From positions 487,001-551,000 of the forward strand of contig JAUTXW010004486.1 of NCBI GenBank assembly GCA_030620095.1: 64,000 nt of DNA, read 5' to 3'. This document shows positions 49,611 through 61,879 of this stretch, in pieces. Position 1 is the stretch's first letter; every line of letters starts with the position of its first letter. The translations under genes were made by a program, and so were the position numbers. The DNA comes from Kuschelorhynchus macadamiae (lineage: Eukaryota > Arthropoda > Insecta > Coleoptera > Curculionidae). Below the pieces are notes generated by a model. That model saw only the letters and a program-made list of their open reading frames with translations, did no database searches and had not been told where the DNA came from.

Positions 49611-50230
49611 TGGGGTGTCCCTAATGAATGGAAAATATTCCCTTCAGTAAGGTAGGAGGTGGACTGTGGTTTATCTTTTAGGTTTACGATGGTTCACCGA
49701 TTTATATTCTTACCGCAGGCTTTTCTAGATGGTTCTGTTATATTTGTCTTTTACGATATAAAGTAAGGGCGTAAAATTGCTTTGTAATTTTAGGTAAAGT
49801 AAAATGTTATATAAAAAAAGAGACTCAACTTACCTTTTGGAACCTTGGATAGCGGAAATAGTATGTTCAGCCGTTTTCACTGGGCCAGTATGGCCATAAA
49901 GGGTACAAGTCTGAGGGCCCGTGGGTTCGGACAGTAAAACTTCACTTCACGGTTGAACGTACACATTCGATGCTCGTACGGAAGTGTTTTTTGGTCTCAT
50001 CCGTCGCACTCAGCCGGTTCCAAGGGTAAACGGGAAAGTAGGAATGGAAAGTAATAAATGGGTAAGATAGGTTTGTCGATTAAAGTAAATTTAATTTCAA
50101 TGTACGAATAAACTATTAAAGGAGATTTAATTAATAGATGCATTTGTGATTAAAACCAAAAAAAACAAATTCTAATTTTCTAGAATACCAAATAAATTTA
50201 AAATAAAAAAATATACATAGGGATGAAACA
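49611..50230 (-). repeat. BEL 3' LTR
   Basis: Starts TGGGGTGTCCC and ends GAAACA on the plus strand. It is near-identical to 58327-58956, which carries an extra GTAGTTCC-like insertion. Confidence 0.92.
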
Positions 50231-50294
50231 TACCCGCCCCCATAAAAATGCCTAAAGCATTTTCATCAAACTAGTAAGTAGGCAGAGGACAAAG

Positions 50295-50837
50295 CTTTAC
50301 TAAAGGTCGTTTAAACTAGCCCTTAGCTGTACTATTGCAACCCTGGGAACCTTATCTGTCCCACAAATAGGTTTTACTACTTGCCCTAGCATCCACTCTA
50401 GTGGATTTGAATTTTCATCTTTTATGACAACTAGAGTATCGATATTTAAATTAGGAGCAGGATCATTCCACTTTAACCTTTGTTGCAGGGTGTGAAGGTA
50501 CTCCAAATGTCATCTTCTCCAAAAATCTCTATGCATACGTTGTAGGAACTGTGCCATCGTGACAGTCTGTTCAAAGGTGAATTTGAAGTTATTGATAAAG
50601 GTTTCAAAGTAAGAAAATGACCTGGCGTAAGCGCAACTAAATCAGTAGGATTTGTACTTGCAGGCGAAAGAGGTCGCGAATTAAGAACCGATTCTATTTC
50701 TATAACAGTATTTAACTCTTCATATGTAAGTATTTGGTTTCCGACAACTCGCTGTAAATGTGTTTTAAATGATCTAATATTAGATTCCCAAATACCACCC
50801 ATATGGGGAGCTGAAGGCGGATTAAAATGCCATTGTA
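50295..50837 (-). pseudogene. BEL pol, C-terminal integrase part and tail
   Basis: This is the end of the gag-pol reading frame, separated from the rest by the DNA transposon. Right after the insertion the minus strand reads QWHFNPPSAPHMGGIWESNI; the E of WES is the third acidic residue of the integrase D,D,E triad. Then come IESVLNSRPLSP and DLVALTPGHFL, standard for BEL integrase. After a frame change near 50490, LEWMLGQVVKPICG and PRVAIVQL follow, the small C-terminal domain (pattern W..G.(V)..... GxDg..RV..V). The sequence ends at 50300, about 70 bases before the LTR. Confidence 0.9.
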
Positions 50838-51293
50838 CAGGGTGTCCGGATTTGGTTGCAAAAGCAGGGTATCTCGCTTATTTTTAAAGATAGAACCTTG
50901 CGGTTTTCACGAACCTGAGCTAATTTTTTGTGAAACTCATGAAGCCGTAAACAAAATTTTCATAGCCTTCTTTGTTTATGAGATACAGGGCGAAATAGAA
51001 AATTTTGCATTTTGGGACCTCCCTCGTATCTCGGTTATCCTTTAACTTAACGCAAAGGGAAAAATTGCTGCTTATGCAGTTTTTTACGCTGGATCCAGTG
51101 GCGTAGTCATATTTTGTTTTTTTAAATGGGACACCCTGTATATTTCTCCAGAAATTAATTTGTCCTTTTAAAAGCTTCTCAAAAATATATAATAGTATGG
51201 GTCTATTTTAATAAACAACAATAAAAATCCTAATTTTTATAATTATCATCCCAAATTTTGCAGTAAGCCATGCAAAACGATGCCGTTTTCTTT
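50838..51293 (+). repeat. Left terminal inverted repeat with an internal TA-flanked unit
   Basis: Inside the arm, at 51128-51138, is GGACACCCTG followed by TA. The first 301 bp are thus bounded by CAGGGTGTCC and its complement, with TA on both sides, like a free-standing small element. Confidence 0.85.
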
Positions 51294-51389
51294 TGTTTTC
51301 TTGGAAGCAAATGACATTTCCCAATTTTGTACCCGTATATAAAATATAGCGCTAGTTTTTTGTATTTATTTATTGTGTAAAAATATATT

Positions 51390-52511
51390 TGTATTATTAC
51401 GGAAGAAAACCAAGCTTTCGAACATTATGAAAAGTACGATATGTTAGCTTGTTTTATATTAAGTAATGAAAATGTTGAAGCGGCTTCTGAGATGTATTTT
51501 AACAGGTAAATAGTTAATTTTTAGGTATTTTGAAATACTATTGCTTAATTTTTATTTAGATATCCAGAAAGGAGGCAACCTAATATATCCACTTTCTTAT
51601 CGGATAAAAAAGAATTTACTTAAACACGGATCATTTATCAAACCTTGTACGAAAACATATAATAAAGAAAATCGGGAGGCTGAGGAAATTACGGTTTTGG
51701 CTAATGCAGAAGCTTACCCTACAAACTCTTGTAGAGCCAGTGAAAAGAGCATAGGGATTCCAAAAGAGTTCAAGAAATTCTAAAAAAGCACAAATACCAC
51801 CCATACAAATTTAGGCTCGTGCAGCACTTACAGCCAGTGGATGCAGAGCGTCGGGTAGTCTTCTGCAATTGGTTTCGAGAAAGATGCGATATGGTTAGAG
51901 ATTTTGAAAGGAAGGTTATATGGTCAGACGAGGCACATTTCAGTAATTCTGGTATACTCAATAGGCACAATAGTAGATTCTGGTCCCAGGAAAATCAACA
52001 CCAAATATTTCCCAGAAGACAGCAGAGCAGGTTTGGTCTAAATGTGTCCTGCTTCATATTAGGAACACATATAAAATTTTATATATTTGAGGGAAATCTA
52101 ACAGCCAATCGCTATATAGAAATTTTAGGGGCAGCTATACCTGAATTACTTGACGATGTTCCTCTAGCGCAAATTAACGAAATTTATTTTCAACAGGACG
52201 GTGCTCCTGCACACAATTCTGGAATGACGAGATTATTTCTGGACAATAATTTTACCAATCAATGGATCGGAACAAATGGACCTATAAGATGGCCCCCTAG
52301 GTCCCCAGATTTGTCGATTTTAGATTTCTTTCTATGGGGATATCTGGAAAATAGAATTTACAAAGACCACTATGATAATGTCCAAGATTTAGGAAATGCA
52401 ATAAGAAAAAATTTTCGCTATTTACAAAATCATCCCGTTATTTTGCTTAATTCCCTAAAACGAATACGAAAATTGTGCGAAGCATGCATATCAAAATGGA
52501 AATCAGTTTGA
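51390..52511 (+). pseudogene. DDE transposase of the Tc1/mariner superfamily, frameshifted
   Basis: An upstream exon (about 51400-51505) gives YEKYDMLACFILSNENVEAA and EMYFNR. A 54-bp intron with GT...AG (51506-51559) follows, and exon 2 continues YPERRQPNISTF. This is the N-terminal helix-turn-helix region common in insect transposases of this type. Two frame changes (about 51600 and 51765) break the middle. From 51819 the catalytic part is open to the stop at 52511: VIWSDEAHF, then FQQDGAPAHN, then WPPRSPDLSILDFFLWGYL. The third aspartate follows the second after 36 residues. All three acidic positions are present, but the frame shifts prevent a full protein from this copy unless they are sequencing errors. 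Confidence 0.9.
51506..51559 (+). other. Predicted 54-bp intron in the transposase
   Basis: Begins GTAAAT, ends TTTTATTTAG. Splicing joins AACAG to ATATCC and keeps the NR-YPERRQP frame. Confidence 0.7.
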
Positions 52512-52737
52512 ACAGTTCTTTTGATTTCCTTGGTTACTGTAGTTCTTATACGACAGTTGATTTTTGCTGAAAGGCTTGTTACATAATAATTTATTACTGT
52601 TTTGTTCTTGTGTTACATAAATCTAGGTAGGTGGTACTTTTTTGGTGCGAAATTATCAATACATATTTTGATAAATAGATTTAATTACATATTTATTTTG
52701 ATTTATTGTTAGGATGTAGATATTGTTAACGACTTTA

Positions 52738-53220
52738 AATAAACGGCAGCATTGTTTTGCACGGCCTACTGCAAAATTTGGGATGATAATTATAAAAATT
52801 AGGATTTTTGTTGTTGTATTAAAATAGACCCATACTATTATATATTTTTGAGAAGCTTTTAAAAAGACAAACCAATTTCTGGACAAATATACAGGGTGTC
52901 CCATTTAAAAAAACACAACTTTGGGTCATATCTAAAAAATAACAACTCAAATGAAAAATATGACTAGGCCACTGGATCCAGCGTAAAAAACTGCATAAGC
53001 AGCAATTTTTCCCTTTGCGTTAAGTTAAAGGATAACCGAGATACGAGGGAGGTCCCAAAATGCAAAATTTTCTATTTCGCCCTGTATCTCATAAACGAAG
53101 AAGGCTATGAAAATTTTGTTTAAATTAGCTAAAATTAGCTCAGGTTCGTGAAAACCGCAAGGTTCTATCTTTAAAAATAAGCGAGATACCCTGCTTTTGT
53201 AACCAAATCCGGACACCCTG
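52738..53220 (-). repeat. Right terminal inverted repeat with an internal TA-flanked unit
   Basis: Mirror image of 50838-51293. The internal unit runs from CAGGGTGTCCCATTTAAA at 52892 to 53220 (329 bp), preceded by TA. It carries about 30 bp more than the left unit near 52925-52960. Confidence 0.85.
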
Positions 53221-53222
53221 TA

Positions 53223-56200
53223 CAGCCAATTTCTCCGCGCACTCTTTAAAAACATGACGTAAATATCTTTCGGCACCGATAAAGTTGGTCCCGTAATCGG
53301 ATATATTTTGACATAAACCACGCTTAGCAATAAAGCGTCGCAGCGCTACCAGAAAGGCTTCTGAAGACATATCCGACACTAACTCTAAGTGTACGGCTTT
53401 AACTGCACAACATACAAACAAGCAAACATATGACTTAGTAGTTTTAGCACCGCGATATCTATTCATGTAAATAGTAAAAGGACCGCAAAAATCAACACCT
53501 ACATTCTCAAAGGCCTTTACCTGGGAAATACGATATTTCGGCAAATTTCCCATAGGTGGTTGATAAGGTCTAGGATTAAATTTCCAACATATCTGGCATT
53601 TATGTAAGACTTTTCTGATTACGTTTTTTGCAGAGAGAATCCCCAAATTTTGGAGAAGTAAAAATTGGGTGGTTTGTTTACCACAATGTAGAAAAATTTT
53701 TATGTAATTCATAAATTAACAACGTGGTTAATTTGGAACCACTCCGCAGAAGCAAAGGGAATTTTTTATCATATGGCAACTCAGGGTGACATAATCGACC
53801 ACCCACTCGAATATAAAAGCTTTTAAGCAAAATTATCTCATTTTTGAAATGTAATAATTGAATGTATTTCAATAAAAACATTAAGGCTTAAATAAATGGT
53901 TAAATATGGTAAATAAGTCACTTTAGAATTTTTAAATTTTGTTATGCTATGCAAAAAATAGACAACTATTCTCTTTATTCTAGACAGGGAAGAGTATTTT
54001 TCAAAAAAATATTCTGCAAAATTAAAAGAGAGTGAGGTTTTCATAACTATATTTCTTTTTTCTTCAAGTCCCTCAGACAAATTTTTTTGAATTTTGACAT
54101 CAATACTCCAAGAATCCTCGGGGGTTAAAAGAAATTGTGATCCCTGCCACCAAAGAGAAAAGTCTTTGAGTTCCGAAGGAAACATACCACGCGCCCTACA
54201 ATCGGCAGGATTTTCCTTAGAGAAGGTATATGATAGCAAAATTGGGGCGCTATTTTCTCTTGTATATACGAGACGCGGTTACTCACAAAAGTTTTCCTAA
54301 GGTGAGGAGAATTCCTAATCCAGTTTAAAGCAACAGTACTATCGCTAAATGCATAAATGTTCTGAAATTGGATTTCAGTAGAGGTATGCAAAACAAAATG
54401 CATTAATTTTGCCAGCAGGACCGCCGCACAAAGTTCTAAACGGGGAATGCTGATTCTTTTAAGAGGAGAAACTTGATTTTGCGCAGATAAAAAAAGACAA
54501 AACTATTTTTCTCAGAGACTGTTCTCAAAAATATTACAGAACAATAAGCCTTTTCTGAAGCGTCGCAAAAGCCACAAAGCTGAACTTTGGTAGCTTTAGA
54601 AGTAGTTATTTGTCTAGGTATTTTATAACTGCATAAAAGATCAAATTCGATTTTAAATTTCTAGCCTAATCCTAAAGCCCACAAGTTTTGAATAAGTAAT
54701 TTAGCAAGTAAAACTATAGGTGTTAAAAAACCTAAAGGATCAAAGATTCTGGCTGAATCGGATAAAATAGAATGTTTCGTATAGGTATTATGTAAGGTTT
54801 GAAAGAAGTAAAAAAAGTTATCAGAATTTGGGCACCACTTTAAACCTAATATTTTTAGAATGGTATGATCATCTTTATCAAACGACATGGCAATATTTTG
54901 AACATGTGTATCAGGTAGATCACTGAGTAAATCGACACAGTTACTAGCCCATTTTCGAGTTTCAAAGCTGCCTCGCTTCTGTAACTCGATTATTCGTTTT
55001 TTTCATTTCTAAGATCTCATTAAAATTATCATGGCTACATACAATGTCGTCCACAAATACCGACTCATTAAGAATTTTAGAAGCTAAAGGTAGATCTGAA
55101 TGATCGTCTGACAATTGTAAAAGAGTCCTTATTGCAAGATACGGAGAACACGATACTCCGAAGGTAACGGTATTTAATTCATAATCTTTTATGGGGTTTT
55201 CTTTAGAAAAACGCCACAAAATTAGATGATACTTTCTATGTTCAGAGTTAAGTAATATCATTCTATACATTTGACGTATATCACATGTAAAGACATACTT
55301 ATGTAATCTAAAATTAAGTAATATTTTGACAATATCTCTTTGTAATTTGGGACCAGTGTGAAGAGCATTATTTAAAGATATCTTGTTTGGTGCATGACTA
55401 GAAGCATCAAATACCACCAGCAAGGGTGTACTTGATGATTCCTTTTTTATCACTGCATGGTGAGAAATATAGAAATAATTATGAATTTCGGAAAACAAAG
55501 GAGTGGAAACTGGTTTCATGTGTTTATTTTCCAAATAATCCCTTAGTACATTTGAATATGAATTATAAAAATTATTATCTTGTAAAAGACGTTTTTCTAA
55601 GGCGAGAAACTTGCGCAGTGCAATGGATCGGGTATCACCAAAATCCAGTGATGAACTCTTAAAGGGCAAAGAGACCACATATCTTGAGTCAGATTTAAAA
55701 GTAGTTTGTAAATAATATTTTTCGCAATATTCATCCTCGCGAGATATAGCTTTTATTTCTGGAACTTCTTCAACCTTCCAAAACCGTTGAATACTTTGAT
55801 TCAAATTGCAGAAGGTGGTCATAAAAAATGTGTTTACCTTCTGGTTTTTGCAAGAGTAAGTACTAGGAACCCTAAGATTTCCCATAACAGCCCAAGCAAA
55901 CACGATATTAATGAAAACTGGACTTTGGGAATCCTTACATAATCGGCCATCTGACAAAATGTAAGGGAAAGCATTATTTCGTAGAAGCAAATCAATATTA
56001 TCGCTTTTGTTAAAAGAGGGGTCAGCAAGCTGCAAATTAGCAACATAATTTATATTTTCAGTAGAAAAAGAAAAGGTAGGCAAGTGATCGCAAATTTTAT
56101 CAAGTACAATAGCATCCAAATTAAAAGTGAAATCAGAATTAATCATGGAGCTTATAGAAACTTGAACTGCAAATTTTGCAGTAGTACACATCTCTCCCAA

Positions 56201-56345
56201 ACCTTGTAAGGACATGCCCAAACTAAATTTTTCCAGACTCAGTCTATTTGAGCATTTTCGTGTAATAAAGGAAGACTGTGCACCACTATCAAGGACAGCT
56301 CTAACTGTATGCCAGTCTTTTATTTTTAGTAGAACGGTACATAAG
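53223..56345 (-). pseudogene. BEL pol: protease, reverse transcriptase, RNase H, integrase start
   Basis: From 56340 the minus strand reads AVLDSGAQSSFITRKCSNRL, the aspartic protease with its DSG site. The Pao-type reverse transcriptase follows in one frame to 54962: PLLVVFDASSHAP (55420), FTCDIRQMYRMILL (55280) and FVDDIVCSHDN (55050), the Y/FVDD active site. After a frame change come ILKILGLKWCPNSDNF and RIFDPLGFLTPIVLLAKLL. RNase H is seen as LCGFCDASEKAYCSVIF (54570) and FSDSTVALNWIRNSPH (54350). The integrase zinc-binding part, HKCQICWKFNPRPYQ (53590), leads to VGVDFCGPF (first D) and DYGTNFIGAERYL (second D, normally SDNGTNF). It stops at the transposon at 53222. Several shifts make it inactive. 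Confidence 0.92.
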
Positions 56346-57651
56346 AGAACTTCGTGGGTACCCGTGGACCAATAGTAGAAGTTTTTGAAAGCAAAGTAAG
56401 AGGTTCAGAATTACTCTGATTACTAGTATAATTATTATTATTATTATTTAAATCGAAATGTAACAAAGTATGGTGCTCTTTATGACAAGTTTTACATCTT
56501 TTAGTAGAGTTACATTTGGATGTTGTATGATAAGTAGCTAAGCAATTGACACAATCCTTTTGTTTTTTTATTAAATCAAAACGTTCAAAAGGTGACTCAT
56601 CTAAAAATGCAGTACATCTATATATTATATGTTCACCTTTAGAGAAAAGATTTTTATTTTTTAATCTTAGTTGCCACTCATATTCTTCGCGAAACAAGCG
56701 TGTGGGTGTTTTAGGTGATTGGGGAGCTTTTGACTTATTAAAGTCTTTTTTAGGGACAGGCTCTAACGTCAAACATTGTTTGGTTGCAAAATTTATGATA
56801 TCATCAAATTTGGGAATATTATGTGACGCATAACATTGTTCAAAATATTTTCGGGTATTAGAATCTAACCTATCTAAAACATGTATCCCAAAATAAAATC
56901 CCAAGTATCTATATCAAAACCCATAGATCGCAAAGAGCTTATATTTTTCGTAAAAATATCAAATAAATCGCGAAGGGCATTCGCATTTTCATACTTTAAG
57001 TGCGGACTATCTTCTATTAGCTTCCAATAAGTAGACGCTTGTAAATGTTTATTTGTATAGCGATTAACCAACATAGTATAAGCATTCAAGTAATTTTCCT
57101 TTAAAATAGGAATGTCGGAAATTAAATCTAAAGCCGGCCCTGTCAATGAGGATCCTAAATAATTAAATTTTTCAATATTCGCAAGAGTTTTCTTTTTATG
57201 TATTAAGGCATCAAAATTCTGAACAAAGGTAGGAAAATTTTTAAATTCGACTGAAAAAATTGGTAAATTAATTTTCGGTAGAGGGATATTATGTGTATTA
57301 GAATTTTGATTTTGAACTATAGACTGCTCGAGAAGAGTGTCTTCAAGGGGTCCTTCAAAAAGCGTATAACAAATTATTTCGATTTCTTGACTCTTTTTTG
57401 CAAAATTCTCACCTATTTTATTTTCATCAAGTAAGTAAATCTTGATCTGTTGCAACCAAAGTTAAAACGGAATTATGATGCTTTTGAAAATCACTTATTA
57501 ATTTTTTCAGATGACGATAGCTAACTTTAAACGACGTATACATAGCAGGATTATTTTTTGCAGAGACGGCAGCATTATGTATAAGATTAAATTCAGTAAT
57601 TACACCTTGTCTTAGTGCTTTTGCACGCAATACTATAGAGTTGTTAGCCAT
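56326..57651 (-). pseudogene. BEL gag-like region, disrupted
   Basis: It starts at ATG 57651 (MANNSIVLRAKALRQGVIT). Frame changes occur near 57440 and 56890. The middle carries LPKINLPIFSVEFKNFPTFV and EKFNYLGSSLTGPALDLIS, the gag block always seen in insect BEL elements (LP...LP.F.G....W..F...F, then K..YL...L.G.A...I). Near 56560-56450, CVNCLATYHTTSKCNSTKRC followed by KTCHKEHHTLLH is the double cysteine-histidine region just before protease. The gag would package element RNA in cytoplasmic particles. Confidence 0.88.
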
Positions 57652-58326
57652 ATTTATATTATATAATTAAATATCAATAGTTAAATGTAAATACCTTAAT
57701 TCAAAAGAATAAAAAAATTGAGTAATACTTAACTGGTATTAAATTATTTTCCGAAAAATAATTATCAATTGCCCTCGTAAACGAAATGCAGAACCTAAAA
57801 TTCACAGTTTTACCTTTAAACATTATTTTTATTTTCAAGTCAGAAATAAATTTATCAAGAACTTGTTTGTGATGATTGACAATGAGATTTTGCAAATCCC
57901 GTTTGCTTCAGTATCGATCGATAGATTGACAAAAAACTATTCGAATGCGTTAATCCCTCGTCGACGTAGGCGAAAGTTTCTCAACAACCATAAATCAATA
58001 AATCAAAAGTAATTTTTAATAGTATATCAGATTTATGAAAATGTAAAAAAACGAAATTATCTATGCAATATAATTAATAACGTATGCAATAGTACCACAA
58101 GCAACAGCCAATTTTTGGTTTAAATTCGAACCAGAATATTGTGTAGCAAAGTAAAATTCAAATTTTAGAAATTAAAAAGGTATCAATTATTTGATAAATT
58201 AATTAGTAAATGTAAATATTATGTAATAGTAAAATGCATCTACTTTAAGAGAAAAATCGAAAAAAAAAACAAATCATAAACCGCCGTGAAAAGCAAAGAA
58301 ATTCGGCTGTCGAAGGATCAAAAAAA
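57652..58326. other. BEL 5' untranslated region
   Basis: Lies between gag start and 5' LTR. No frame of note. A primer-binding site should sit just below 58327, but I could not assign a tRNA. Confidence 0.6.
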
Positions 58327-58956
58327 GGGTGTGTCCCTAATGAATGGAAAATATTCCCTTCAATAGGGTAGGGGGTGGACTGTGGTTTATCTTTTAGGTT
58401 TACGATGGTCCACCGATTTATATTCTTACCGCAGGCTTTTCAAGATAGTTCTGTTATATTTGTCTTTTACGATATAAAGTAAGGGTGCAAAATTGCCTTG
58501 TAATAAAGGTAAAGTAAAAGGTTATATAAAAAAAGAGACTCGACTTACCTTTTGGAACCTTGGATAGCGGGAATAGTATATTCAGCCGCTTTCACTGGGC
58601 TAGTATGGCCATAAAGGGTACAAGTCTGAGTGCCCGTGGGTTTGGACAGTAAAAATTCACTTCATGGTTGAAGGTACACGTTCGAAGCTCGTACGGAAGT
58701 GTTTTTTGGTCTCATCCGTCGCAGTAGTTCCACTCAGCTGGTTACAAGGGTAAACGGGAAAGTAGGAACGGAAAGTAATAAATAGATAAGATAGGTTTGT
58801 CGAGTAAAGTAAATTTAATTTCAATGTACGAATAAACTATTAAAGGAGATTTAATTAATAGATTAAATTTATGATTAAAAGCAAAAAAAAACAAATTCTA
58901 ATTTTCTAGAATACCAAATAAATTTAAAATAAAAAATTATACATAGTGACGAAACA
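58327..58956 (-). repeat. BEL 5' LTR
   Basis: Matches 49611-50230 along its whole length and ends GAAACA. The inner boundary is blurred by the GGGTGTGTCCC variation. Confidence 0.9.
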
Positions 58957-58961
58957 GATAG
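58957..58961. other. Target-site duplication of BEL element, right
   Basis: GATAG, same as 49606-49610. Confidence 0.85.
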
Positions 58962-61117
58962 ATTTGATTGATAAACGACAGAATATACATTTTGACAAGA
59001 CACCAAGTTTCTAATTCGATATATTAGGTTCAGATATTTGTAAATATCTTCTCGATTTCAAGTATTTTAAACAGAATTTTGTATATAATATATTTATATA
59101 TATTAGAGAGGACTAAATTTAATATAGACAGAAAGCTTCAGTAAATCAACTGGAGCTTTAGAAGATTGTATTTTAACGAAAAGTTTAAGTTTGACCTATG
59201 TAAAGAAACAGAGGGTTTCAGAAAAGACACTGAATGTTTTCACCTAATTTTTTACTTATAGTATTATTTGTCTAGTCCACTATAAATATATTGCTGTCAT
59301 TTTGAGATAATTCTCAAATTTGAACGCTACCATCAGTTATAAAAATATATACCTATGTACCTCTTAATTGTCTGGGTTCCGGCAAGTTTAATCCTAAAAT
59401 TCGAAAAAAATATTTTTAGAAAAAAAATTATGATATTTGTATAGATGTGTGTATGTGGGTATCTAAACAAAATTTGCATTCAATATCTCCCGGGGATTAG
59501 ATTTTGAGTGTCAAGGGCGTAGATCTCTGATCAAATTGAAAACAGCAAGAGCTAGAAAAAATGTACTGATATTGAAAAATGTGGAAGTCATTGGCGTAAA
59601 AACTTTTTGTTTGATTATATATTTAAAAGAAAAATAATATTCCGAGAAAGGATGAAACAGGTCAAGTTTAGTTTGTTTTTGTAGTATACAAAATAGTTTG
59701 TAAGTAAACTAGTAAGGCTAGTTTCCTAGAAACATAGAGCTAATAGAATTTAACGGTTTTCTGGAAGTGAAATAAAAATCAAGAAAGTTTAGATTTTTTC
59801 GCAAATGGTGAAGAACGCCAAAAGTCTTCTGTTTTTAAATACATTTTCTTCTGGTATATAGGGTAGCCCTAGAAATATAAAGCAGATCCCAAAACCATTT
59901 TTTATTTGTTTTGCAGCGATTAGTTAAAAAAAAAAGAACAAACGGTAAAACATGTCAAATTTATATAATTCGGAATCTACCGATCTTCTTTCCATTCTGC
60001 GGATAGGGGCGGGATATATGTATATCACTGGTTAACTGGGTCACAAACATGTGTAAAAATAACTTTGGGTTTAAAGGAAAATATAACCAATTTTTTTAAA
60101 CCGGTGCTTATAATTTCAAGGTTTGTTTCTGTCAGTATTTCTTCTACTATTCTACTAATGTGTTTTTTTGGGAATTGGTTCACCTTGGTTATGCACTATT
60201 AATTTCTGCATCCTATTTTGATTTAAAAGAACGCTTAGATCAAGTGATTTCAGCAAGTGACTGGAAAGAGGGAACAATTCAAATAAACAATATTTTGCAA
60301 TGAACCCGCTATCGGATATTAATTAACATGAGACATATATTTATTATTATAACTAATATTTACTATTATAATAAATTCATTCGTAAGAAACCTCTTTTGC
60401 TCAGTTGGATATTAATGCCTCATATTCATTAAGCATTAGAAAATGAACTAAACACTCTGTATTATTTTTAATCAAGTTAAATGTTTACTGGAAACTGGAT
60501 TGCCAGAGAGCTACTCTGAATGTCACTCCGAAATATATCCAGATATCCTTTTGGAATTTATAGCAGAACAAAAAAGTTAGATAGTGTAAATTCCACGAAA
60601 ACTGACAGACAAGTGTTGTGTCTGGCCAGGATAAGTTGCGCTGGACGCATCGTCCTGGAAAATGCAGAGCGACATAGCAAAAGAAAAGGATAAAGTTTTT
60701 GAATAAGGCATGCCTGCCAAGTAAATGTATGAGTTTTTGTTTAAATGCTTTGTCAGAAATATTTTCTATAGACGACCGAAAATGTTACTGTTATAGTGTG
60801 TTTAACATACGATTTAAGGATATATACAAGGTGGTTTATAAAGGAGCACCTAAAATGGAATAGCAAACTTAAAACCAATACAAGTTTATGCTGTGATAAC
60901 TGTTCTTTGGTAAACACTTTTTGGTATTGCACTAAACTTGGTATGCTATAGTTAAAAGTTAGTCTCTACTTTCATCAGTACTGCTGATAATATTTTTTTT
61001 TGTTTTTCATTAAAATAACATAAACTATTTTTTTGTATTTTAATGATGTAGGGTTTAAAAATCTTCGGCACGAATCAAGCAATTTTTTTAAGTACCCAAA
61101 ATACATTGGTCAATAAA
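58962..61117. other. AT-rich stretch without recognisable gene
   Basis: No coding similarity. ACAAGGTGGTTTATAAAGG at 60828 resembles a decayed CAGGGTGGTTTATAAA small-transposon end without an obvious partner. Confidence 0.4.
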
Positions 61118-61119
61118 TA

Positions 61120-61780
61120 CAGGGTGATCCAACAGTGCGTTCAAGTCCAATAGCTCGGTTATTGTGGGAATTAGAAAAAATATATACCAAAGTTGTAGGT
61201 ACTGCTGAGAGCTACAACTTTAAAATATTTTCGATTATACAAGGTTGAGGATATTTTTTGCCACAAAACAAATTTACATTTTTTAAATGGAACACCCTGT
61301 ATATTGCTTTATTTTCAGATTCCTCCGTCTAGGCCATTTACTCAATATAGGGTTTGTACAAAGTCATTCAAGATTTATGGCCACTTTTCGAGAATAGCAG
61401 AGGTATATTTGACGCCCTGTATTTGTTTAATGCGTTAGGCCAAATCATTTTAGCAAGGTGAACACTTCCGAATATGGTCTTCTTGCAATTGCGGTTTTTT
61501 CTTTAGTATTCTTTAATCACGGTATACAGGGTAAATAAAAATCCTGGATGCAAATTTTCTCGATTAATTTAAGCGGAATGCCTTGTATATTATTATAATT
61601 TCAGATTCCTCCCTTTTTGACCATATACCCAATATAGGGGTTTGTGGGGTTCATACAGAGTAGTTCGAGATTTATAGCCACTTTTCGAAAATATTAGAGG
61701 TGGACATCTCAATTTACTATGGCAAAATATTGCAAAGTGTTCTTCTTTCAACATCTATTTTTTTTAATTTATTCATACCA
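61120..61780 (+). repeat. Left inverted arm with repeated terminal motifs
   Basis: Internal copies or complements of the end motif occur at 61289-61301 (GGAACACCCTGTA), 61411-61421 (GACGCCCTGTA), 61525 (TACAGGGTAAATA) and 61576-61587 (GGAATGCCTTGTA). Two versions of a CAATATAGGG...ATTTATGGCCACTTTTCGA segment (about 61340 and 61640) show that part of the arm is duplicated. Confidence 0.75.
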
Positions 61781-61879
61781 GCATGGGTAGGTCGAAAAAT
61801 AGTTTAAAACTTTGGAAAATAAAAATTATCAAAAAAAAATAAAAAAATGGAATATAAAAAAAATAAAAACTGGAAGTTA

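Larger units (their letters stand above)
50838..53220 (+). mobile_element. Tc1/mariner-superfamily transposon inserted in BEL integrase
   Basis: The ends are CAGGGTGTCCGGATTTGG and its exact complement, each next to TA (50836-50837 and 53221-53222). Removing the element and one TA rejoins the BEL reading frame (KLAV then QWHF), which proves insertion at a TA. Terminal inverted repeats are about 456 bp (50838-51293) and 483 bp (52738-53220). A transposase lies between them on the plus strand. The arms are still very similar, so the insertion is young compared with most relics here. Confidence 0.92.
49611..58956 (-). mobile_element. BEL/Pao LTR retrotransposon, complete outline, inactive
   Basis: Two LTRs of about 620 bp (49611-50230 and 58327-58956) flank a minus-strand gag-pol. 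The 5-bp sequence GATAG stands directly outside both LTRs (49606-49610 and 58957-58961), a clean target duplication. Without the nested 2.38 kb transposon the element would be about 7 kb, normal for the family. The LTRs differ at roughly 35-40 positions plus a small insertion, about 6 %, so the insertion is not recent. There is no envelope-like frame. Confidence 0.92.

Noticed and set aside
50827..51045. 72-codon frame and its mirror at 53025-53330
   Set aside because: Both lie in the terminal inverted repeats and read through the BEL junction; not genes.
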